Of a stretch of DNA of 6,025 nt, positions 1-4,805 are shown in pieces (within the stretch, counting starts at the first letter, position 1; each line of letters begins with the position of its first letter). A program made the translations under genes and the position numbers. The notes beneath the pieces are model-generated. The model saw only the letters and a list, made by a program, of their open reading frames with translations, was not told where the DNA came from and did no database searches. The stretch comes from a bacterium (GTDB lineage Bacteria > SZUA-182 > SZUA-191): NCBI GenBank assembly GCA_003230535.1, contig QIEW01000146.1, forward strand, positions 1 through 6,025. The letters run 5' to 3'.

Positions 1-50
1 CCTGGCACTTTTGCAAGAGGCTCAATAGTATAGGAATTTCCATTTCTTGT

Positions 51-76
51 GCTGTCGGGTCCTCAGACCTGACAGC
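51..76. repeat. Strong hairpin downstream of the GT2 gene
   Basis: Two 10-base arms (51-60 and 67-76) pair around a 6-base loop. On the plus strand all ten positions pair, one of them as G-U. On the minus strand the same position is an A-C mismatch. It begins about 40 bases past the stop codon of the minus-strand GT2 gene, where an operon terminator could sit. No T-run follows on either strand, so it is not a canonical intrinsic terminator. It may be a structured 3' end or part of a dispersed repeat. Confidence 0.45.
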
Positions 77-116
77 CATTAAACCCGACCGGCATGTGCG
101 CTTTGTTCATCTGAGC

Positions 117-893
117 TTAGAGTTTATCCGTAGTGATTTTAGGTTCATTTGCCAGTTCCCACAGCTTAGCATATTTAACCAACACATGATAGGCGGATAA
201 CCCGCAGAGGATTAATCCTGGAACTCCGTCGAGGAATCCCGCCTGCAAGAGATACATCCGGAGGAAAGCAGCCGCCGGGCGCAGGGTCAGGTCCCCAATG
301 CCGGCCCGCTTGCCTTTTGCCTGAAGCTCTCCGGCGGAGATAGTGGTAAACTTGTCTATAGTCCGTAGATGATCTGAGATATCTAAGAAGGAGTAATGGT
401 CGATATCTCCGGTTAACTTTCCTGTTTCTCCCCGGCAGGCTACGGTTTCATGAATATCTTTCCCTTCCCAGCGACCTTCCTCTTTATTAAACAGCCGCAG
501 CTTGTAGTCGGGATACCAACCGCCATGCTTAATCCAGCGGCCTAGATAGTGGAGTTTGCGGGGGATATAATAGCCGCTCACCTCCCCCATCTCTTTTTGT
601 CTTAAAACCTGGATCTCCTGCTGTAATTCCTGTGAAGCCGCCTCATCGGCATCCAGGCTGAGCACCCAGGAATGCTTGGCTTGCTCGAGGGCAAAATTCT
701 TCTGGGCAACGTAGCCTAACCACTTCTGTTTAATTACTCTGGCGCCAAAGCGCCGGCAGATGTCCGCCGTCCGGTCGGCGCTGAAAGAATCCACCACTAC
801 CAGCTCGTCCGCCCACGAAACACTCCGGATACACCGCTCAATGCAGTGTTCTTCATTATAGGCGATGATAGTTGCCGAAAGTTGTGTTTCCAT
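117..893 (-). CDS. Family 2 glycosyltransferase, WaaE/KdtX-like
   Basis: This 258-residue protein is a GT-A-fold glycosyltransferase that probably adds a sugar to a lipid-linked or lipopolysaccharide-type glycan on the cytoplasmic side of the membrane. The N-terminus has the family-2 signature (SATIIAYNEE, residues 6-15), then ELVVVDSFSADRT (30-42) and the metal- and nucleotide-sugar-binding DAD at 81-83. The segment GGWYPDYKLRLF (124-135) and HET (148-150) are typical of the WaaE/KdtX beta-1,4-glucosyltransferase-like subgroup. So is the C-terminal aromatic/hydrophobic helix region (about 205-247, with GFLDGVPGL), which probably associates with the membrane. Length is normal for that subgroup. 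The ATG lies 4 bp after the hisH stop codon and has only a weak upstream ribosome site, so translational coupling to hisH is likely. Donor and acceptor sugars cannot be read from the sequence. Confidence 0.9.
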   Translation of the reverse strand: METQLSATIIAYNEEHCIERCIRSVSWADELVVVDSFSADRTADICRRFGARVIKQKWLGYVAQKNFALEQAKHSWVLSLDADEAASQELQQEIQVLRQKEMGEVSGYYIPRKLHYLGRWIKHGGWYPDYKLRLFNKEEGRWEGKDIHETVACRGETGKLTGDIDHYSFLDISDHLRTIDKFTTISAGELQAKGKRAGIGDLTLRPAAAFLRMYLLQAGFLDGVPGLILCGLSAYHVLVKYAKLWELANEPKITTDKL

Positions 894-897
894 ACGC

Positions 898-1509
898 TTA
901 AGCGCTGCGGCTCAATTGGCCGAAACGCTTTAGGATTTCTAACCCCCACTTCTGGCTCTTTTCAGGGTGGAATTGGGTGGCAAAGATATTTCCGTGCCAG
1001 ATCATGGAGGTAAAAGTTGTCCCGTAAGAGGTGGTGGCTGCTACAATTTGACTGTCTTCGGGAACTACATAATAGGAATGGACAAAATACATATAGGGCT
1101 CTCTAGGCAAACCATCAAGGAGTGGCGGGCGGCGCTTTATCTCCAGGGTATTCCAACCCATATGCGGCACCTTAAGGCCGGCGGGAAATCTGATCACCCG
1201 GCCGGAGAACACCCCCAGCCCTTCCTGGGAGCCAAACTCCTCGCTTCCAGAAAACAGCGCTTGCAATCCCAAACAAATACCCAAGAAAGGCCGGTTGGCG
1301 GCCAGGTACTGTTTTAGGGGCGGGATGAGCTCCAGATGACGGAGAGCCTGCATACAGTCCCGGTATGCCCCCACTCCAGGTAACACCAAGGCTTGGGCGC
1401 GATGAATTCCTGATGGGGTTTGAGTAACCTCGGCAGGGTAGCCTAAATAAGCAAAAGCGTTCTGCACATTGGCTATGTTGCCCATTCCATAGTCTATTAT
1501 GGTAATCAT
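898..1509 (-). CDS. hisH: Imidazole glycerol phosphate synthase glutaminase subunit HisH (or glycan-locus paralogue)
   Basis: This is a class I glutamine amidotransferase of 203 residues, the usual HisH length. In histidine biosynthesis HisH hydrolyses glutamine and passes ammonia to HisF, which makes IGP and AICAR. The catalytic triad is visible: Cys79 in GICLGLQALF (77-86), His181 and Glu183 in ATQFHPEKSQ (177-186). The oxyanion-strand motif PGVG (44-47), PHMGWN (115-120) and YFVHSYY (141-147) are also present, as in true HisH. The start is ATG with GGAG seven bases upstream (plus-strand 1517-1520). It is followed 4 bp later by a glycosyltransferase gene, and no other his gene is in the window. 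Some O-antigen loci carry HisH/HisF-like pairs (for example wbuY/wbuZ, or with the wbpG-type amidotransferase) that support acetamidino-sugar formation, so this copy may work there. The fold and glutaminase role are near certain; the pathway is open. Confidence 0.9.
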   Translation of the reverse strand: MITIIDYGMGNIANVQNAFAYLGYPAEVTQTPSGIHRAQALVLPGVGAYRDCMQALRHLELIPPLKQYLAANRPFLGICLGLQALFSGSEEFGSQEGLGVFSGRVIRFPAGLKVPHMGWNTLEIKRRPPLLDGLPREPYMYFVHSYYVVPEDSQIVAATTSYGTTFTSMIWHGNIFATQFHPEKSQKWGLEILKRFGQLSRSA

Positions 1510-1548
1510 CTCTTAACTCCGGCGGATATGAACAAAGTCACCTGTCAG

Positions 1549-1574
1549 GTGTTTATGATCCCGAATTATTCGGG
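1549..1574 (-). repeat. Left 26-bp inverted repeat arm
   Basis: These 26 bases are the exact reverse complement of 1825-1850, with no mismatch. The arm contains its own small hairpin, CCCGAA/TTCGGG around a 3-base loop (1560-1574). The two arms enclose the 61-codon gene and lie 250 bp apart. Immediately to the left, overlapping by three bases, is a second compact palindrome, CACCTG-T-CAGGTG (1539-1551). The arm ends about 40 bp before the hisH start, so it would be in the hisH leader RNA if transcription starts upstream of it. Confidence 0.9.
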
Positions 1575-1588
1575 GGAATAATAATTTG

Positions 1589-1617
1589 TTTACTTAGCTC
1601 CAATTTAGAGATATTAT
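1589..1617 (+). promoter_or_regulatory. Candidate sigma-70-type promoter for the 61-codon gene
   Basis: A -35-like TTTACT (1589-1594) is followed after 17 bases by a -10-like TATTAT (1612-1617), five of six matches to consensus. The predicted start near 1624 would give a leader of about 37 bases carrying the AAGGAG ribosome site. It lies inside the pair of 26-bp inverted arms, so the small gene would bring its own promoter. This rests on sequence match only. Confidence 0.45.
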
Positions 1618-1630
1618 TTTAATTTGTGAA

Positions 1631-1639
1631 ATCATAGCA
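1631..1639 (-). promoter_or_regulatory. Candidate extended -10 promoter for hisH
   Basis: On the minus strand TGC-TATGAT forms an extended -10 element, five of six matches in the hexamer. The -35 region is poor (TTTTCT, 17 bases upstream). Transcription would begin near 1624 and give hisH a leader of about 115 bases containing the 1549-1574 arm and the adjacent palindrome. It would overlap and compete with the rightward promoter at 1589-1617. The evidence is weak, and hisH could also be read from transcription entering from upstream. Confidence 0.25.
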
Positions 1640-1660
1640 CAAATACCATAAGGAGAAAAG

Positions 1661-1846
1661 ATGGAGAAGGGAGTAATCTATTACATAGTATGGGTGATTG
1701 TGTGGGGTTTCTTGTTCTTTTTGGTTATTATCCCGTTGGCATGGATATACACCGTACTGTCTGCTATTTTGAAATCTTCTCTGGATAAATTAAAAGAGGA
1801 GAAGAAAAAGTCAAAATCAGATAACCCGAATAATTCGGGATCATAA
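1661..1846 (+). CDS. Small single-pass membrane protein, unknown function
   Basis: I do not recognise this 61-residue protein. It has one long hydrophobic segment (about residues 5-36, rich in aromatic residues, with Pro25 in the middle). A strongly basic tail follows (LDKLKEEKKKSKS, 41-53). By the positive-inside rule the C-terminus should be cytoplasmic. A good ribosome site, AAGGAG at 1650-1655, lies 5 bases before the ATG, and a promoter-like sequence and a terminator-like hairpin flank the gene. These support it as a real gene even though it is the only one on this strand. The final eight codons (from Asp54) and the TAA stop lie inside the intergenic repeat, so the repeat appears to have supplied the C-terminus. 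Size and layout resemble small type I toxins, but holin-like or regulatory roles are equally possible. Confidence 0.65.
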   Translation: MEKGVIYYIVWVIVWGFLFFLVIIPLAWIYTVLSAILKSSLDKLKEEKKKSKSDNPNNSGS

Positions 1847-1850
1847 ACAC
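1825..1850 (+). repeat. Right 26-bp inverted repeat arm
   Basis: This is the partner of 1549-1574, identical in reverse complement over all 26 bases. It forms the left part of repeat copy A and contains the hairpin CCCGAA-TAA-TTCGGG. It also encodes the last residues and the stop codon of the 61-codon gene. The corresponding segment in copy B (4620-4647) differs only by a 2-base insertion. Confidence 0.9.
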
Positions 1851-1883
1851 GCTCCCGCTGGTCGCTTCCATAGCGGGAGTTTT
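1851..1883 (+). terminator. Probable intrinsic terminator of the 61-codon gene
   Basis: A perfect 8-bp stem, CTCCCGCT (1852-1859) with AGCGGGAG (1872-1879), extended by a G-T pair, has a 12-base loop and is followed by TTTT (1880-1883). A further T-rich stretch lies at about 1900-1912. The stem starts 5 bases after the stop codon of the small gene. The T-run is short, so efficiency is uncertain. In repeat copy B the left arm is altered and this stem cannot form. Confidence 0.6.
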
Positions 1884-1986
1884 CGGTAATTCGTATAAAT
1901 TTTTTGTTTTTTGACCGTTATTCTATAACTAGCTGTATTCAAATAACATCATCAATGTTTGCCACGGATTTATGAATAATCCGGGG

Positions 1987-3726
1987 TTAATAAACTTGAT
2001 AGACGGCAATCTTTTCTCCTAATGCGCCGATCTGAGGGAAATTGGTTTCCAGTTGGCGGTATAGTTCTTGGTCGGATTTGGAGTTATGCTGGCAACCTGC
2101 TGAAAAAAGGTGTCTGTTGAGAACAATGTATTTGATTTTTTGAGCCTTAAATGTCTCTCCTAACTCAAGCCAGGAAGCGTCAGCTAGCGGCTTATTTTCC
2201 AAAAGCTGACGCAACGGGCTGCTGTAGATAAATTCCAGGGCGCTATTTGGTATGCGTGAAATAATACCGGCAAGCAACCGTTTCTGGTGAACTGTCTGGC
2301 GATACATATAGAGTTCGTTTTCCTGATAACCTCTTAGCGGTAACTCCAGCACTGCAAAATCTTCAGGATCATCCTTCCATAGTTTCCCGAAAAATGAAGC
2401 CTGGGTCGCCTCTTCCGGAGAAGTGACGATAAACGGGATCGCAGTAAATTCCGCTAAGATCAGCAGCATAAAAATCAGCCAGGCCAAATGCTTAACCGGA
2501 AGCTTGCCCCAGCGTCTGTTATCCAGTTTTTCCTCCAGCATATTCCAACCATACCCTGAGAGTACCGCCAGCGAAAGCATTACCAGCACCACAAATCGGG
2601 AAGGAACACGGGCAATAGATAATATGGGCAGAACCCATGCTATCCATTTGTAGGGCAAATAAAGATAAGGGGAAACTATCTTTCCCGCAAAAGATAACCT
2701 GGGCCCTAAAGCCAAAAGAAAAGCCGCCAGCCCCGAGGTGACCCAGAAGCCGGTCTTTCGCCAACCTAACCTGCGAACCCCATAGATACTCAGTCCCAAA
2801 GCGGTATACCCTAAATAGACCGTGGCTTCCCAGGAATTGCCCGAAAACCGGGCATAAAGCTTTTGTAAGAGCTGACTTTTCCTGGCTAAAGTATGTTCTA
2901 TGGGGGGTACGAAGAAAGCTAATAAATCCGCCCTAAACCATTCCGGGTTCCAGGCGCCGGTATAACGGGAGCCATAGTAGAGCTCTTTTAACATCGGGTA
3001 GATAAAAGGCAAAACAAGGATGCCGGAACCTAAGAATGTCCCCACCAGCCACCCCCGCCAGCTCCTCTCTCTTAAGTCTCTCCAATGATAAATAATGAAA
3101 ATGAAACTGAACATTAAAAGATAATATAAATAATACCAGGAACACAAACCCGCCAGAGCCAGAAATACCCCCGCCGATAATGCAGTTTTCAATTTCGGCT
3201 GTTCATGGAGGCGCAGGAAGTAAAGGGCAAAGAATGGTAAAAACTGGATGCTGGATATATTCAGGTGGTGGGCGGCATGGGCCATATGATAAGGAGAAAA
3301 GGCGAACACTAAACTGCCCAGAAAAGCCGCTCTGGCATTCTCCACCAGATGAAAGATCAGGAGATAACATCCCCAGCCCCCCAGAATGAAGGCCAATAAA
3401 ATTAATATGTTATAAATAACAATCCGGCTTAAAAAAAACTGGAGCGGTAATCCCAAAAACAGGTTGTTAAACAGGGAAAAAGTGTTGAATGCCAAGCTGG
3501 CGCCAGGGGGGTAGAACAAGTAGTCGGTATAATAGGGATGAGTGTGGAACTCCAGGATAGATTTCTTTAGCCACCACAGGTTCCATAGATTATAGAGATT
3601 ATCCTCCGGAGGTCCGAGAATATGAGTGGTAAATTTAGTTGCCAGCGGGTAAGTAAATACAATGGCCAAGGCGGCATAGGCCAGGATAACAGCGGTATTA
3701 TACGGCGCCCGGGAAGTATCCTTCAT
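1987..3726 (-). CDS. Polytopic GT-C-like integral membrane protein, putative glycosyltransferase
   Basis: This is a 579-residue protein with about 11-13 hydrophobic segments over residues 11-434 and a mostly soluble C-terminal domain (about 440-579). The layout resembles GT-C enzymes that transfer sugars from polyprenyl-phosphate donors outside the cytoplasmic membrane. After the first membrane segment a loop carries Glu41-Asp42 followed by NLYNLWNLWW, a position where GT-C proteins keep a catalytic acidic residue. AFSPYHMAHAAHHLN (142-156) and VPSRF (374-378) look like conserved family motifs. The ATG overlaps the stop codon of the preceding GT9 gene (ATGA), with AAGAGG eight bases upstream inside that gene. 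The pairing suggests the two act on the same glycan. Catalytic activity is inferred from topology and neighbours; a flippase or polymerase-like role is possible. Confidence 0.8.
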   Translation of the reverse strand: MKDTSRAPYNTAVILAYAALAIVFTYPLATKFTTHILGPPEDNLYNLWNLWWLKKSILEFHTHPYYTDYLFYPPGASLAFNTFSLFNNLFLGLPLQFFLSRIVIYNILILLAFILGGWGCYLLIFHLVENARAAFLGSLVFAFSPYHMAHAAHHLNISSIQFLPFFALYFLRLHEQPKLKTALSAGVFLALAGLCSWYYLYYLLMFSFIFIIYHWRDLRERSWRGWLVGTFLGSGILVLPFIYPMLKELYYGSRYTGAWNPEWFRADLLAFFVPPIEHTLARKSQLLQKLYARFSGNSWEATVYLGYTALGLSIYGVRRLGWRKTGFWVTSGLAAFLLALGPRLSFAGKIVSPYLYLPYKWIAWVLPILSIARVPSRFVVLVMLSLAVLSGYGWNMLEEKLDNRRWGKLPVKHLAWLIFMLLILAEFTAIPFIVTSPEEATQASFFGKLWKDDPEDFAVLELPLRGYQENELYMYRQTVHQKRLLAGIISRIPNSALEFIYSSPLRQLLENKPLADASWLELGETFKAQKIKYIVLNRHLFSAGCQHNSKSDQELYRQLETNFPQIGALGEKIAVYQVY

Positions 3727-4604
3727 CTGACAAGCCTCTTAAGCGCGGCGAGGACTTCTTCTGTTTGGATCTGCTGCATACAGCGCCGGATATGGCATGA
3801 GCCTAAGATGATATCCATGCAGGGCTGGCAGGGTAGCCCGCGATAAAGATTAATATGCCCGCTATGGCCCCAGACCTCGGGGGTGGTGGCTCCAAACAAC
3901 ACCACGCCCGGTATTTGAAAAGCCGCCGCCGCATGGCTGAACACAGCGTCAATCCCCAGGAATAGCTTGGCATACTTAACCACAGCGAGCGCTTTCCGGA
4001 TAGGCAGTCCTAGAAGGTCCGTCGCTCCCGGCGCCAGTGTTTCTCCTTCCGCTCCGATTTGTACCACCTCATATCCCCAGCCGGTGAGTTCCTTAATCAC
4101 CTCCGACCACCGTTCCACATACCATTCTTTGTTCCGGCAGCTAAAAGAAGTGGTATGTAATGCCGCTACGGGGCGGTTCAGTTTGCCGGCGATATTTTGG
4201 CCGAATTCTTCATCCTGGGGGGTCAGGTATACCCGCAGCCGGTCGGGATCAAGCGTTAATCCGGCTAATCTGCCTAACAGCCGGATAATATGCCGGCGGG
4301 GTTTTTGGAGAGCCGGTTTGAGGCGGCATATTAGGGATGCAAAAATAAGCTCTTCCGAATCAAAATTATTAATAATTTTCTGGAAGTTTTCCGGGGGAGT
4401 GGAGAGGACCTCGCGAGGCGAGCTGACAATACCGTCCAGGTGAGGGCAGGGTTCCAGTATTTCTAACGCCTTAGGCTTACGCCCGTAACAATATATCCGG
4501 CATTCGGGGAATTGCTTTCGCCAGCCTTCAATCACAGGGGTCAGCAATAAGGCATCCCCCAGGTTTCCACACACGAAACAGCAAATAACCCGCTTAGACT
4601 TCAC
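3723..4604 (-). CDS. Family 9 glycosyltransferase, heptosyltransferase-like
   Basis: This 293-residue GT-B protein resembles ADP-heptose:LPS heptosyltransferases. The N-terminal domain opens with CGNLGDALLLTPVI (12-25), where Asp17 matches the catalytic Asp of the family. The C-terminal domain has LHTTSF (149-154), GIDAVFSHAAAA (217-228) and LFGATTPEVWG (236-246), which bind the donor nucleotide sugar. The tail carries four cysteines (259, 262, 270, 275) in the PCQPC...C...CM pattern common in this family. It is somewhat short for GT9, usually about 330-350 residues. The usual DSG after the second-domain Gly is DAV here. The start is GTG, the only plausible start before the GNLGD motif, with no recognisable ribosome site; repeat copy B ends 10 bases upstream. 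The gene overlaps the next one by 4 bp. The sugar transferred need not be heptose. Confidence 0.88.
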   Translation of the reverse strand: MKSKRVICCFVCGNLGDALLLTPVIEGWRKQFPECRIYCYGRKPKALEILEPCPHLDGIVSSPREVLSTPPENFQKIINNFDSEELIFASLICRLKPALQKPRRHIIRLLGRLAGLTLDPDRLRVYLTPQDEEFGQNIAGKLNRPVAALHTTSFSCRNKEWYVERWSEVIKELTGWGYEVVQIGAEGETLAPGATDLLGLPIRKALAVVKYAKLFLGIDAVFSHAAAAFQIPGVVLFGATTPEVWGHSGHINLYRGLPCQPCMDIILGSCHIRRCMQQIQTEEVLAALKRLVR

Positions 4605-4614
4605 CGTTAAACTT

Positions 4615-4783
4615 GATAACCCGAATAATAGTCGGGATCATAAACACGTTCGGAGTTGGCCGCTTCCATAGCGGGAGTTTTCGGTAATTTGTATGAGCCA
4701 TTTTGTTTTTTGACCGTTATTACATAAGTCCTTGTATTCAAATAATATCATTAATATTTACCGTGAATTTATGAATAATCCGG
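4615..4783 (+). repeat. Intergenic repeat, copy B (169 bp)
   Basis: This is the second copy of the repeat at 1820-1984, same orientation, about 83% identical. Relative to copy A it has a 2-base insertion within the first hairpin (4630-4631) and a rewritten left arm of the second hairpin (4649-4659), which leaves only a 5-bp stem (4660-4664 with 4670-4674). It fills nearly all of the gap between the guaB3-like stop codon and the GT9 start. No open reading frame equivalent to the 61-codon gene accompanies it. Confidence 0.9.
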
Positions 4784-4797
4784 AATAAGGGCGTCAA
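4768..4797 (-). promoter_or_regulatory. Weak candidate promoter for the GT9/membrane-protein pair
   Basis: On the minus strand TTGACG (4792-4797), five of six matches to the -35 consensus, precedes CATAAA (4768-4773), four of six matches to -10, with 18 bases between. The -10 half lies in the edge of repeat copy B and the -35 half just outside it, so insertion of the repeat may have created or altered this site. The pair could instead be read from the upstream gene. Confidence 0.25.
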
Positions 4798-4805
4798 GTA
4801 TAGTA

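Larger units (their letters stand above)
1820..1984 (+). repeat. Intergenic repeat, copy A (165 bp)
   Basis: This copy aligns over its full length with 4615-4783, with about 140 of 169 columns identical by hand and only four gap columns. The first 31 bp and the GCTTCCATAGCGGGAGTTTT block are almost unchanged, and the last 62 bp differ mostly by transitions. The ends form imperfect inverted repeats, CCCGAATAATTC at the left and the reverse complement of GAATAATCCGGG at the right (10 of 12). It begins inside the 3' end of the 61-codon gene and stops two bases before the stop codon of the minus-strand membrane-protein gene. It encodes no protein of its own. Confidence 0.9.

Noticed and set aside
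1-17. A sigma-54-like promoter (TGGCAC followed by TTGC)
   Set aside because: The GG and GC dinucleotides are 9 bases apart rather than the required 12, and the site would not face a visible gene properly.
51-76. An intrinsic terminator for the hisH-GT2 operon
   Set aside because: The hairpin is strong but no T-run follows it on the minus strand, so it is reported as a hairpin only.
967-1317. A 116-codon plus-strand reading frame opposite hisH
   Set aside because: The minus-strand frame encodes a full HisH with its catalytic triad; the plus-strand product has no domain-like features or initiation signals.
1549-1984. A CRISPR array or insertion sequence
   Set aside because: Repeats are too few and unevenly spaced for CRISPR, and no transposase reading frame lies within or beside them.
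3967-4443. A 158-codon plus-strand reading frame opposite the GT9 gene
   Set aside because: It is antisense to a well-supported glycosyltransferase, is Ser/Arg-rich as antisense frames often are, and matches no recognisable motif.
4606-4612. An integron attC core-like GTTAAAC beside repeat copy B
   Set aside because: No matching partner core lies at the other end of the repeat, in either orientation, and copy A lacks the core. A 7-base degenerate match is expected by chance.
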